NCBI RefSeq assembly: GCF_014650175.1
Contig: NZ_BMUL01000014.1
Coordinates: 62,001-126,000 of the forward strand
Direction of reading: 5' to 3'
Length of the DNA stretch: 64,000 nt
Source: Streptomyces termitum
Lineage (GTDB): Bacteria; Actinomycetota; Actinomycetes; Streptomycetales; Streptomycetaceae
The notes beneath the pieces were generated by a model. The model did not search any database, had not been told where the DNA came from, and was given only the letters and a program-made list of their open reading frames with translations. This document shows, piece by piece, positions 16,730-25,305 of this stretch (position 1 is its first letter; each line of letters begins with the position of its first letter). Both the position numbers and the translations under genes were made by a program.

Positions 16730-17212
16730 TCAGGAGGCGCCGCCTCCCCTCGGGGCCGTCCGGGCCGGGCCGCCCGCCGCCTCGTGCATGGCGAGTTCGA
16801 GCAGGGCGGCGTCGGTGAGGGTGCCCAGGCCGTCCGGGGCGACCAGCCAGCGGGCCGCCGCGCTCACCCGGCCGGGGTACGGGACGGTGATCCAGCTGCC
16901 GGGTCCGGCGCCGCGCACTCCGGTGCCGAGCCAGCCGGCGGCCGTGCCGGGCGGGACGAAGAAGCCGATCCGGGCGTCGCCGAAGTCGGCGAGGACGGGG
17001 CCAGGCCGGTCGACCAGGCGGGCCAGGACGCCGAGGGCGGCCAGGCCGAGCGCGCCGGGCAGGATCAGGACGTCCCAGCGCAGCCCGGCGGGCAGCAGGG
17101 CGATCCCGTGCGGGTTGCGCTCCCATTCCCAGCGGCAGGCGTCGGGATCCGGGGCGACCGAGGCCAGCCATTCCACCGCGGCCTTGGTGCCGGGTGCCCC
17201 CGTAGGTGTCAT
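16730..17212 (-). CDS. Hypothetical protein, possibly related to N-terminal primase/polymerase-like domains
   Basis: A 160-aa protein, not confidently recognised. It begins with WLASVAPDPDACRWEWERNP and contains VLADFGDARIGFFVPPGTA and TVPYPGRVSAAARWLVAPDG. This pattern (an active-site-like region, then a threshold/PPGT segment, then WLVAPDG) recalls the short prim-pol-like proteins that are common in Streptomyces, but key catalytic residues cannot be assigned. No signal peptide or membrane helix is evident. A perfect CRP-like palindrome lies about 100 bases upstream (17311-17326), and the gene follows puuB on the same strand after a 149-base gap, so it is probably separately transcribed. Confidence 0.65.
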   Translation of the reverse strand: MTPTGAPGTKAAVEWLASVAPDPDACRWEWERNPHGIALLPAGLRWDVLILPGALGLAALGVLARLVDRPGPVLADFGDARIGFFVPPGTAAGWLGTGVRGAGPGSWITVPYPGRVSAAARWLVAPDGLGTLTDAALLELAMHEAAGGPARTAPRGGGAS

Positions 17213-17310
17213 GGTGCGTGCTCCTCTCCGTGGGGACGCGCGGGGTGCGCGTCCACACGGAGAGAGCGCGGGGGGCGCCCGCTCTTACGCGGGTTTCCCT
17301 ACCGATCAGT

Positions 17311-17326
17311 TGTGATCTGGATCACA
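17311..17326. promoter_or_regulatory. CRP-like palindromic binding site
   Basis: TGTGATCTGGATCACA is a perfect TGTGA-N6-TCACA dyad lying in an unusually AT-rich stretch. It is in the gap between the end of puuB (17362) and the start of the small unknown gene (17212), so it would control the latter. Streptomyces Crp recognises GTG-N-CAC type sites. Confidence 0.6.
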
Positions 17327-17361
17327 CACTAAAAATCCAGGTCACGCGGCGGAGAAAGGGT

Positions 17362-18780
17362 TCAGCTGTCGAAGCCGAGGCCCAGCTTGTCCATCGCCTT
17401 CAGCCACAGGTTCCGCCGCCCGCCGTTGGCGTCCGCGCGGGCCAGCGACCACTTGGTGATCCCGATGCCGGCCCAGGCGATCGGCTCCGGCGGGAAGGGC
17501 AGCGGCTTGGAGCGGACCATCGCCAGCTCGGTGCGCTCGGTGCGCTCCCCCGCCAGCAGGTCGAGCATCACCTCGGCCCCGAAGCGGGTGGCGCCGACGC
17601 CGAGGCCGGTGTAGCCCTGCGCGTACGCCACCTTCCCCTGGTGGGCGGTGCCGAAGAAGGCCGAGAAGCGCGAGCAGGTGTCGATCGCGCCGCCCCAGGC
17701 GTGGCTGAATCGGAGCCCCTCCAGCTGCGGGAAGCAGGTGAAGAAGTGCTCGGCCAGCTTGAGGTAGGTCTCCGGGCGGTGGTCCATCTCCGCCTGCACC
17801 TTGCCGCCGAAGCGGTAGACGGCGTCGTAGCCGCCCCACAGGATCCGGTTGTCCGCGGTGATCCGGAAGTAGTGGAACTGGTTGGCCGAGTCGCCGAGGC
17901 CCTGCCGGTTGCGCCAGCCGACGGAGGCGAGCTGCGCGGCGCTGAGCGGCTCGGTGACCAGCGCGTAGTCGTACACCGGGACGGTGTACGGGCGCAGCCG
18001 CTTGACCAGCGACGGGAAGACGTTGGTGCCGAGGGCGACCCGGCGGGCGGCGACCCGGCCGTACGGGGTGCGGACGGCCATCCCCGAGCCGGCCGCCACC
18101 AGGTCGAGGCCGGGGGTGTTCTCGAAGATCCGGACGCCCGCGTCGAGGCAGGCCCGCTTGAGGCCCCAGGCCAGCTTGGCCGGGTGGAGCATGGCGACGC
18201 CGCGCCGGTCCCACAGCCCGCCGAGGAAGGTCGGCGAGTCCACCTCGGCGCGCAGCTCCGCGCCGTCGAGGAGGGTGAGGCCCTCGGCCAGGCCGAGCCG
18301 GTCGGCCTCCTCGTACAGCTCGTGCAGCTCCTCGACCTGGTACGCCTCCGTCGCCACGTCGATCTCGCCGGTGCGCTCGAACTCGCAGTCCAGGCCGTAG
18401 CGGGTGACGGCCTCCTCGATGGCGTCGAGGTTGGCCTCGCCGAGCCGCTCCAGCCGGGGCAGCTCGTCGGGCCAGCGGGCCAGGCCGTTGCCGAGGCCGT
18501 GGGTGAGGGAGGCGGCACAGAAGCCTCCGTTGCGCCCCGAGGCGGCCCAGCCCGCCTCGCGGCCCTCGATGAGCACGACGTCCTGGGCGGGGTCGCGCTC
18601 CTTGGCGAGGAGCGCGGTCCACAGTCCGCTGTAGCCGCCGCCGACGACGAGGAGGTCGCACTTCTCGGTGCCGGTGAGGGCGGGCAGGGCGCCGGGCTTG
18701 CCGGGGTCTTCCAGCCAGAAGGGGACGGGCTGGGCGTCGGAGAGAGATTGGGCAGCGAGACGCATGGCGACGGGGGCCAT
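17362..18780 (-). CDS. puuB: FAD-dependent oxidoreductase, gamma-glutamylputrescine oxidase type
   Basis: A 472-aa DAO-family flavoprotein. The FAD dinucleotide fold is at residues 43-52 (LLVVGGGYSG). The C-terminal GATRFGAEVMLDLLAGE is typical of PuuB-type amine oxidases. The family oxidises gamma-glutamylputrescine (or related amines) to the aminoaldehyde, with H2O2 produced. The ATG at 18780 has AAGGAG nine bases upstream; a TTG three codons earlier is rejected. It is the last gene of the run dehydrogenase-potD-potA-potB-potC-puuB, 37 bases after potC, so uptake and oxidation of polyamines appear co-expressed. Its aldehyde product is the expected substrate of the dehydrogenase at 23027. 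Confidence 0.88.
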   Translation of the reverse strand: MAPVAMRLAAQSLSDAQPVPFWLEDPGKPGALPALTGTEKCDLLVVGGGYSGLWTALLAKERDPAQDVVLIEGREAGWAASGRNGGFCAASLTHGLGNGLARWPDELPRLERLGEANLDAIEEAVTRYGLDCEFERTGEIDVATEAYQVEELHELYEEADRLGLAEGLTLLDGAELRAEVDSPTFLGGLWDRRGVAMLHPAKLAWGLKRACLDAGVRIFENTPGLDLVAAGSGMAVRTPYGRVAARRVALGTNVFPSLVKRLRPYTVPVYDYALVTEPLSAAQLASVGWRNRQGLGDSANQFHYFRITADNRILWGGYDAVYRFGGKVQAEMDHRPETYLKLAEHFFTCFPQLEGLRFSHAWGGAIDTCSRFSAFFGTAHQGKVAYAQGYTGLGVGATRFGAEVMLDLLAGERTERTELAMVRSKPLPFPPEPIAWAGIGITKWSLARADANGGRRNLWLKAMDKLGLGFDS

Positions 18781-18799
18781 GGTTTCCAACTCCTTCGGT

Positions 18800-18823
18800 G
18801 CCTGAGACGGCTCTCGCTCAGGC
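18800..18823 (-). terminator. Small hairpin at the potC stop codon
   Basis: GCCTGAG / CTCAGGC stem spans the potC stop codon and the gap before puuB. It may attenuate or protect the mRNA; no T-run follows. Confidence 0.35.
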
Positions 18824-19612
18824 TGTTGCTGTTTTCTTGCGCCGGTTCGTAATGATTTGCCCGGCCACGACGATCAGTACCGCGAGGACGAACATCGCGG
18901 TGCCGATCACGTTGATCTGAACGGGGGTACCGCGCTGCGCCGATCCCCAGACGAACATGGGGAAGGTCACGGTGGAGCCCGCGTTGAAGTTGGTGATGAT
19001 GAAGTCGTCGAACGAGAGTGCGAAAGCCAGTAGGCCGCCGGCGGCGATGCCGGGCGCGGCGATCGGCAGGGTGACCCGCAGGAAGGTCTGCGCGGGCCCG
19101 GCGTAGAGGTCGCGCGCGGCCTCCTCCAGGCGCGGGTCCATGGACATGACCCGGGCCTTGACCGCCGTGACGACGAACGACAGACAGAACATGATGTGGG
19201 CGATCAGGACCGTCCAGAAGCCCAGCTGGATGCCCATGTTGAGGAAGAGGGTGAGCAGCGAGGCGGCCATGACCACCTCGGGCATCGCCATCGGCAGGAA
19301 GATCAGCGAGTTGATCGCGCCGCGCGCCCGGAAGCGGTAGCGGACCAGGGCGAAGGCGATCATGGTGCCGAGCAGGACCGAGCCGAGGGTGGCCCAGGCG
19401 GCGAGCTGGAGCGAGAGCGTGAGCGACTCGCACATGTCGGCGACGCCGCAGGGGTTCTTCCAGGCGTCCAGGGAGAACTGCTGCCAGGCGTAGTTGAAGC
19501 GCCCGTTCGGCTTGTTGAACGAGAACACCATGACCACGATGTTCGGCAGGATCATGTACGCGAGCGTGAGCAGCCCCGCGACGACGACGAGGTTCTTGCG
19601 CAGCCAGGTCAT
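18818..19612 (-). CDS. potC: Polyamine ABC transporter permease PotC-type
   Basis: A 264-aa inner-membrane permease with six helices, starting MTWLRKNLVVVAGLLTLAYM. The EAA loop reads EEAARDLYAGPAQTFLRVTLP, the site that contacts the PotA ATPase. The C-terminal half (FALSFDDFIITNF) is the PotC/YdcV signature. The ATG overlaps the potB stop (ATGA). Residues CGVADMCESL between helices 1 and 2 suggest an extracytoplasmic disulphide-capable loop, as often seen in actinobacterial PotC. Confidence 0.92.
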   Translation of the reverse strand: MTWLRKNLVVVAGLLTLAYMILPNIVVMVFSFNKPNGRFNYAWQQFSLDAWKNPCGVADMCESLTLSLQLAAWATLGSVLLGTMIAFALVRYRFRARGAINSLIFLPMAMPEVVMAASLLTLFLNMGIQLGFWTVLIAHIMFCLSFVVTAVKARVMSMDPRLEEAARDLYAGPAQTFLRVTLPIAAPGIAAGGLLAFALSFDDFIITNFNAGSTVTFPMFVWGSAQRGTPVQINVIGTAMFVLAVLIVVAGQIITNRRKKTATA

Positions 19613-20541
19613 CAGACGAGGTCCTCCGTTCCCGCCTTGCGGATGTAGACGGTGACCATGAGGAGCACGATCGCCATGAGGATGAAGGACAGGGCGGCGG
19701 CCGTCGGGTAGTCGAGGACCCGCAGGAACTGCGACTGGATGACGTTGCCGATCATCTTGGTGTCGGTGGACCCGAGCAGTTCGGCGTTGACGTAGTCGCC
19801 GCTGGCCGGGATGAAGGTGAGCAGGGTGCCGGAGACGACGCCGGGCATCGACAGCGGGAAGGTCACCTTGCGGAAGGTGGTCGCCGGGGAGGCGTAGAGG
19901 TCCCGGGCGGCCTCGTGCAGCCGGCCGTCGATCCGCTCCAGGGAGGTGTAGAGGGGCAGGATCATGAACGGCAGGAAGTTGTACGTGAGGCCGCAGACGA
20001 CCGCCATCGGGGTGGCCAGCACCCGCTCGCCCTCGGTCCAGCCGAGCCAGCTGGTGACGTCGAGGACGTGCAGCGCGTTGAGCACGTCCACGACGAGGCT
20101 GTCGTCGGCGAGGATCGTCTTCCACGCCAGGGTCCGGATGAGGAAGCTGGTGAAGAAGGGGGCGATGACGAGGACCAGGAGCAGGTTGCGCCAGCGTCCG
20201 GCCTTGAAGGCGATGAGGTACGCGAGCGGGTAGCCGAGCAGCAGGCAGAGCACGGTCGCGGTGCCCGCGTACAGCAGCGAGGTGACGAGCTGGGGCCAGT
20301 ACTCGGTGAAGGCGTCGAGGTAGGTCCGGAAGTGCCAGGTGACCTGGAAGCCCTCTTCGAGGGAGCCGGTCTGGACCGAGGTGGACGCCTGGTAGACGAG
20401 CGGCAGGGCGAAGAAGACGACCAGCCAGAGGATGCCGGGGAGCAGCAGCCAGTAGGGGACGAGCCGCTTGCGGGCGGAGGGCTTGCGCAGAACCGGTTCC
20501 TCGACCGGTCCCGGGGCCTCCTTGGTCAGGGTGGTGGTCAC
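19612..20541 (-). CDS. potB: Polyamine ABC transporter permease PotB-type
   Basis: A 309-aa permease with six transmembrane segments (first: YWLLLPGILWLVVFFALPLV). The cytoplasmic coupling loop HEAARDLYASPATTFRKVTFP is present, and FIPASGDYVNAELLG is a PotB hallmark. ATGA overlaps with potA upstream and potC downstream show tight translational coupling. It forms the translocation channel with PotC for putrescine/spermidine import. Confidence 0.92.
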   Translation of the reverse strand: MTTTLTKEAPGPVEEPVLRKPSARKRLVPYWLLLPGILWLVVFFALPLVYQASTSVQTGSLEEGFQVTWHFRTYLDAFTEYWPQLVTSLLYAGTATVLCLLLGYPLAYLIAFKAGRWRNLLLVLVIAPFFTSFLIRTLAWKTILADDSLVVDVLNALHVLDVTSWLGWTEGERVLATPMAVVCGLTYNFLPFMILPLYTSLERIDGRLHEAARDLYASPATTFRKVTFPLSMPGVVSGTLLTFIPASGDYVNAELLGSTDTKMIGNVIQSQFLRVLDYPTAAALSFILMAIVLLMVTVYIRKAGTEDLV

Positions 20542-21686
20542 GAGGCGTCCTCCACCGTCTCCACGCCCGCGTCGATGTCCTGGTCCGCGTCGAGCCCGAA
20601 GGTGTGGGCGGGGTTCCAGTGCAGGACGACCTCGGCGCCGGGGACGAGGCGGGCGTCCCGCTCGATGTTCTGCTCGTAGACCTGGAGCCCGGCGCCGGCC
20701 GGGGAGTCGACGACGTACTGGGTGGAGACGCCGATGAAGGAGGAGTCGGCGATCCTGCCGGTGACCCGGTTGCGGCCGCCGGCGATCGTGTCGGCGTCGT
20801 CGGCGTGGGTGAGCGAGATCTTCTCGGGGCGGACGCCGACGAGGAGCCCGCCGCCCGTGCGGACGGCGTCGGTACAGCGGTCGCCGGGCAGCCGGAGGGT
20901 CGCGCCGCCCGCGGAGACCACCACGTCGGAGCCGGTCTCCAGGACCTCGGCCCCGATCAGGTTGGAGGTGCCGAGGAAGTTGGCGACGAAGGTGGTGCGC
21001 GGGTTCTCGTACAGGTCGGCGGGGGCGCCGAGCTGCTCGACCCGGCCGCCGTTCATCACCGCGACCTGGTCGGCCATGGTCATGGCCTCCTCCTGGTCGT
21101 GGGTGACGTGCACGAAGGTGATGCCGACCTCGGTCTGGATCCGCTTGAGCTCCAGCTGCATCTGGCGGCGCAGCTTGAGGTCGAGGGCGCCGAGCGGCTC
21201 GTCGAGGAGGAGCACCTGCGGGTGGTTGATGAGCGCGCGGGCCACCGCGACGCGCTGCTGCTGGCCGCCGGAGAGCTGGTGCGGCTTGTGATGGGCCTTG
21301 TCGCCGAGCTGGACGAGTTCCAGCATGTCGTCGACCTGCTTCTTCACCGACTTGATGCCGCGGCGGCGCAGGCCGAAGGCGATGTTCTCGGAGATGTCCA
21401 TGTGCGGGAAGAGGGCGTAGGACTGGAAGACGGTGTTGACCGGCCGCTTGTAGGGCGGGAGGTCGGTGACGTCGCGGTCGCCGAGGGAGATCGTGCCGGT
21501 GGTGGGGTCCTCCAGGCCGGCGATCATGCGCAGGGTGGTGGTCTTGCCGCAGCCGGAGGCGCCGAGGAGGGCGAAGAAGGAGCCCTGGGGGACGGTGAGG
21601 TCGAGCGGGTGGACGGCGGTGAAGGAGCCGTAGGTCTTGCTGATCCCGGTGAGTCGGACGTCGCCGCCGGTGGTCTGGTCAGTCAT
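20538..21686 (-). CDS. potA: Polyamine ABC transporter ATP-binding protein PotA-type
   Basis: A 382-aa ATPase. Walker A GASGCGKTT is at 42-50, signature LSGGQQQRVAVARAL near 140, Walker B LLLDEPLGALD, and the H-loop VTHDQEEA. The C-terminal TOBE domain (from about 240, including GVRPEKISL) is typical of PotA/MalK-type importers. It powers PotB/PotC. It starts 43 bases after potD and overlaps potB by 4. Confidence 0.94.
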   Translation of the reverse strand: MTDQTTGGDVRLTGISKTYGSFTAVHPLDLTVPQGSFFALLGASGCGKTTTLRMIAGLEDPTTGTISLGDRDVTDLPPYKRPVNTVFQSYALFPHMDISENIAFGLRRRGIKSVKKQVDDMLELVQLGDKAHHKPHQLSGGQQQRVAVARALINHPQVLLLDEPLGALDLKLRRQMQLELKRIQTEVGITFVHVTHDQEEAMTMADQVAVMNGGRVEQLGAPADLYENPRTTFVANFLGTSNLIGAEVLETGSDVVVSAGGATLRLPGDRCTDAVRTGGGLLVGVRPEKISLTHADDADTIAGGRNRVTGRIADSSFIGVSTQYVVDSPAGAGLQVYEQNIERDARLVPGAEVVLHWNPAHTFGLDADQDIDAGVETVEDAS

Positions 21687-21729
21687 GGGTGCGGTCCCGG
21701 ATCTACGTGGATGGGGGTGGACGACGGCC

Positions 21730-22977
21730 TCAGGCGCCGATGAGCCTGGCGAACTTCTCCTCGTACGCCGTCTCCTGCTCGGTGGTGAGCGAGCGGAAGG
21801 AGTGGGACTTCGCGGCCATGGCCTTGTCGGGGAGGATCAGCGTGTTGGCGGCCAGCTCGGGGTCGATCTTGGCCAGCTCGTCCTTCACCCCGTCGACGGG
21901 ACAGACGAAGTTGATGTAGGCGGCGAGCTGGGCGGCGTTGGGGAGCTGGTAGTAGTGGTCGATCAGCTTCTCGGCGTTGGTCTTGTGCCGGGAGTTGGCC
22001 GGGACCAGCAGGTTGTCGGTGGAGGTGATGTATCCGGCCCGGGGGATGGCGTACCGGATGTCGGGGTTGTCCGCCTGGAGCTGGATGATGTCGCCGGCCC
22101 AGGCCAGGCAGGCGGCGATGTCGCCCTTGTTCAGGTCCGAGGTGTAGTCGTTGCCGGTGAAGCGGCGTATCTGCTTGGTGTCGACGCCCTTCTGGAGGCG
22201 GCCGACGGCGGCGTCGAAGTCGGCGTCGGTGAAGGCGCCCGGGTCCTTGCCGAGGTCGAGCAGGGTCATGCCGATGGTGTCGCGCATCTCGGTGAGGAAG
22301 CCGACCCGGCCCTTGAGGGCGGGGTCGTCGAGGAGCTGCGAGACGGAGTCCACCTTCTTCCCGCCGGTCGCCTTGATGTTGTAGGCGACGACGGTGGAGA
22401 TGCCGGTCCAGGGGTACGAGTAGGAGCGGCCCGGGTCCCAGTCGGGGCTGCGGAACTGCGCGGAGAGGTTCGCGTAGGCGTGGGGGAGGTTCGCCGGGTC
22501 GAGCTTCTGGGCCCAGCCGAGGCGGATGATGCGGGCGGCGAGCCAGTCGGTGACGCAGATCAGGTCGCGGCCGGTGTCCTGGCCGGCCGCGAGCTGCGGC
22601 TTGATCTTGCCGAAGAACTCGACGTTGTCGTTGATGTCCTCGGTGTACTTGACCTTGATCCCGGTGCGTTTCGTGAACGCCTCCAGGGAGGGCCGGGACG
22701 TGCCGTCCTCGCCGGTGTCCATGTACTCGGTCCAGTTGGAGAAGTTGAGGGTCTTCTCCTTGGCCGAGTCGTCGGTGGACGCCGGGCCCTGGCCCTCCCG
22801 CTTGGCCGGCGGGATGCCGCAGGCCGTGAGGCCGGCCAGGCCCCCGAGCGTGAGCGCGCCCACGCCGCCGGCCCTCAGCAGCGAGCGGCGGCCGAGGGCG
22901 CCGCGGCCGCTCGTCATGCTGCGCCGGATCGCCGCGAGCTGTGCGGCGGAGAGGCGGTCGGGCTCGTACTGCTCCAT
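21730..22977 (-). CDS. potD: Polyamine ABC transporter substrate-binding lipoprotein
   Basis: A 415-aa extracytoplasmic binding protein with a long twin-arginine-like signal (GRRSLLRAGGVGALTLGGLAG) and lipobox LTAC at about residue 53, so probably Tat-exported and lipid-anchored. The mature part has PotD/PotF motifs: LNFSNWTEYMD, DLICVTDWLAARIIRLGW and RFTGNDYTSDLNKGD. It is the first transporter gene after the aldehyde dehydrogenase (49-base gap). Binding of putrescine or spermidine is inferred from family and context. It is a paralogue of the orphan protein at 32644. Confidence 0.92.
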   Translation of the reverse strand: MEQYEPDRLSAAQLAAIRRSMTSGRGALGRRSLLRAGGVGALTLGGLAGLTACGIPPAKREGQGPASTDDSAKEKTLNFSNWTEYMDTGEDGTSRPSLEAFTKRTGIKVKYTEDINDNVEFFGKIKPQLAAGQDTGRDLICVTDWLAARIIRLGWAQKLDPANLPHAYANLSAQFRSPDWDPGRSYSYPWTGISTVVAYNIKATGGKKVDSVSQLLDDPALKGRVGFLTEMRDTIGMTLLDLGKDPGAFTDADFDAAVGRLQKGVDTKQIRRFTGNDYTSDLNKGDIAACLAWAGDIIQLQADNPDIRYAIPRAGYITSTDNLLVPANSRHKTNAEKLIDHYYQLPNAAQLAAYINFVCPVDGVKDELAKIDPELAANTLILPDKAMAAKSHSFRSLTTEQETAYEEKFARLIGA

Positions 22978-23026
22978 GCGCTGTGCCCTTTCGGGAGGGT
23001 TGCGCCGCCGGTCGGGCGGCTGACGG

Positions 23027-24541
23027 CTATCGGTCCCCGAAGATCGTGCGGTGCCAGTCCTTGGCCGCCACCGCGGTGTTGTCGAACATCACGTGCTTGA
23101 CCTGCGTGTACTCCTCGAAGGAGTAGGCGGACATGTCCTTTCCGAAGCCGGACGCCTTGTATCCGCCGTGCGGCATCTCGCTGATGATCGGGATGTGGTC
23201 GTTGACCCAGACGCAGCCGGCCTTGATCTCACGGGTGGCCCTGTTCGCCCGGTAGACGTCGCGGCTCCAGGCCGAGGCGGCGAGGCCGTACGGGGTGTCG
23301 TTGGCGAGCCGGATGCCCTCTTCGTCGCCGTCGAAGGGCAGCACGACCAGGACGGGTCCGAAGATCTCCGACTGCACGACCTCGCTGTCCTGCGCCGCAC
23401 CGGTGATCAGGGTGGGCCGATAGTACGCGCCGTTCGCGAGCGCTCCACCAGGGGCTTCGCCTCCGGTGACGACGGTGGCGTAGCCGCGGGCGCGCTCGAC
23501 GAAGGCGGCGACGCGGTCGCGCTGGGCGTGCGAGACCAGCGGGCCGAGGTCGGTGGCCGGGTCGGCGGGGTCGCCGAGGCGGACGGTCTCCATCAGCGCG
23601 GCGACCCGGGCGACGAAGGCGTCGAAGAGGGGGCGCTGGACGTAGGCGCGGGTGGCGGCCGTGCAGTCCTGGCCGGTGTTGATCAGCGAGGCGGCGACGG
23701 CGCCGTGGGCGGCGGCCTCCAGGTCGGCGTCGTCGAAGACGACGAAGGGGGCCTTGCCGCCGAGTTCCAGGTGGAGCCGCTTGACGGTGGCGGTGGCGAT
23801 CTCGGCGACCCGCTTGCCGACCGGGGTGGAGCCGGTGAAGGAGGTCATGGCGACGTCGGGGTGGCCGACCAGGTGCTCGCCGGCCTCGCGGCCCGCGCCG
23901 GTGACGATGTTGACCACGCCGTCGGGGAGGCCCGCCTCCTTCGCCGCCTGGGCGAACATGAGGGAGGTCAGCGGGGTCAGCTCGGCCGGCTTCAGGACGA
24001 TGGTGTTGCCCGCGGCGATCGCCGGGAGGATCTTCCAGGCGGCCATCTGGAGGGGGTAGTTCCAGGGGGCGATGGAGCCGACCACGCCGATCGGCTCGCG
24101 CCGGACGTACGAGGTGTGGTCGCCGCTGTACTCGCCGGCCGACTGGCCCTGGAGGTGGCGGGCGGCGCCCGCGAAGAAGGCGGTGTTGTCGATCGTGCCG
24201 GGCACGTCGAACTCGGTGGTCAGCCGGATCGGCTTGCCGCACTGGAGGGACTCGGCCAGGGCGAGGTCCTCCGCCTGCCCGGCGAGGACGCCGGCGAGGC
24301 GGTGCAGCGCGTCGGAGCGCTCGCCCGGGGTGGCGCCGGCCCAGCCGGGGAAGGCGTCGCGGGCGGCGGCGACGGCCGCGTCCACGTCGGCGGTGGAGGC
24401 GAGTTCGTAGGTGTACACGCTCTCGCCGGTGGCCGGGTCGACGACGCTGTGCTCGTGTCCTGAGGTCCCGGGGCGGAGCCGTCCGCCGATGTACTGCGCG
24501 CCGTCCGCGAAGCGGTCCGTCACCTGGAAGCGGTTGCCCAT
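23027..24541 (-). CDS. Gamma-aminobutyraldehyde dehydrogenase-type aldehyde dehydrogenase
   Basis: A 504-aa NAD-dependent dehydrogenase. The nucleophile is in GQDCTAATR, the general base in LELGGKAPF, and the cofactor segment is APWNYPLQMA. The sequence style (betaine/aminobutyraldehyde branch) fits oxidation of 4-aminobutyraldehyde or its gamma-glutamyl form to GABA, the step after puuB. The start at 24541 (MGNRFQVTDRF) is backed by GGAG ten bases upstream; the frame is open far beyond but has no similarity. It is the first gene of the polyamine operon and lies below a dyad operator candidate at 24602. Confidence 0.9.
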   Translation of the reverse strand: MGNRFQVTDRFADGAQYIGGRLRPGTSGHEHSVVDPATGESVYTYELASTADVDAAVAAARDAFPGWAGATPGERSDALHRLAGVLAGQAEDLALAESLQCGKPIRLTTEFDVPGTIDNTAFFAGAARHLQGQSAGEYSGDHTSYVRREPIGVVGSIAPWNYPLQMAAWKILPAIAAGNTIVLKPAELTPLTSLMFAQAAKEAGLPDGVVNIVTGAGREAGEHLVGHPDVAMTSFTGSTPVGKRVAEIATATVKRLHLELGGKAPFVVFDDADLEAAAHGAVAASLINTGQDCTAATRAYVQRPLFDAFVARVAALMETVRLGDPADPATDLGPLVSHAQRDRVAAFVERARGYATVVTGGEAPGGALANGAYYRPTLITGAAQDSEVVQSEIFGPVLVVLPFDGDEEGIRLANDTPYGLAASAWSRDVYRANRATREIKAGCVWVNDHIPIISEMPHGGYKASGFGKDMSAYSFEEYTQVKHVMFDNTAVAAKDWHRTIFGDR

Positions 24542-24601
24542 GACGCTCTCCGTTGTCCCAGCTCGAATTGAGTGCCGATCCTGACAGAGCGATACGGCCC
24601 T

Positions 24602-24620
24602 AACAAGGGATTCCGTTGTT
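24602..24620. promoter_or_regulatory. Dyad operator candidate before the polyamine operon
   Basis: AACAAGGGATTCCGTTGTT is a 19-base inverted repeat matching its complement at 16 positions. It lies in the AT-richer divergent gap, 61 bases upstream of the dehydrogenase start and about 100 bases upstream of the NADAR gene. Confidence 0.5.
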
Positions 24621-24716
24621 GCCTTTTGGTTACTCGACGGAATCGGTCGACCAAGTGTCGAGGTCGCAGGAAAATCTTCGTACGGAATGTCGATCGCGGA
24701 TGCCAGACTCGCGTGC

Positions 24717-25268
24717 ATGATGACCGTCGAGGAGCTGACACAGCAGGTCAGCGGGGGTGAAAAGGTGAAGTGGCTGCATTTCTGGGGCCACCGTCCGGCC
24801 CCGGACGGGCGGCTCTCCGCGAGCTGTCTGAGCCAGTGGTGGCCGTCACCCTTCGTGGTCGGCGGCGTGCGGTACGCCACGGCCGAGCACTGGATGATGG
24901 CGGAGAAGGCGCGCCTCTTCGGGGACCCGGAGGCGGAGCGGACCGCGCTCGCCGCCCGCACCCCGGCCGAGGCGAAGAACGCGGGCCGGCTGGTCCGCGG
25001 CTTCGACGAGGCGGTGTGGGTCCGCGAGCGCGCCGGGATCGTGGTGGCGGGCAGCGTCCACAAGTTCGCCTCGGACGAGGAGCTGCGGGAGTACCTGCTC
25101 GGGACCGGGGCGCGCGTGCTGGTGGAGGCGAGCCCGCTGGACCGGGTCTGGGGCATCGGGCTCGGCGCCCGGGACCCCGGCGCCGCCGACCCGGCCCGCT
25201 GGCGCGGGCTCAACCTGCTGGGCTTCGCCCTGATGGAGGCCAGGGAACGACTGCGGGCCGCCCCCTGA
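24717..25268 (+). CDS. NADAR-family protein (YbiA-like)
   Basis: A 183-aa protein of the NADAR/YbiA family, linked to ADP-ribose chemistry and hydrolysis of riboflavin-pathway intermediates. Recognisable family features are FWGH, LSQWWPSPFVVGGVRYATAEHWMM, MAEKARLFGD, the NAGRLVRGFDEAVW segment and DRVWGIGLGARDP near the C-terminus. Two adjacent ATGs (24717, 24720) precede MTVEEL; an ATG ten codons earlier is possible. It is divergent from the polyamine operon; a shared regulator is conceivable but nothing ties the functions. Confidence 0.82.
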   Translation: MMTVEELTQQVSGGEKVKWLHFWGHRPAPDGRLSASCLSQWWPSPFVVGGVRYATAEHWMMAEKARLFGDPEAERTALAARTPAEAKNAGRLVRGFDEAVWVRERAGIVVAGSVHKFASDEELREYLLGTGARVLVEASPLDRVWGIGLGARDPGAADPARWRGLNLLGFALMEARERLRAAP

Positions 25269-25305
25269 GGCGGGGGCGGCCCGGGGCCGGTCGGGCGGGG
25301 CCGGC

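Noticed and set aside
22978..23026. Gap between potD and the aldehyde dehydrogenase considered as a promoter
   Set aside because: Only 49 bases, co-directional, no hairpin or dyad; fits operon continuity.
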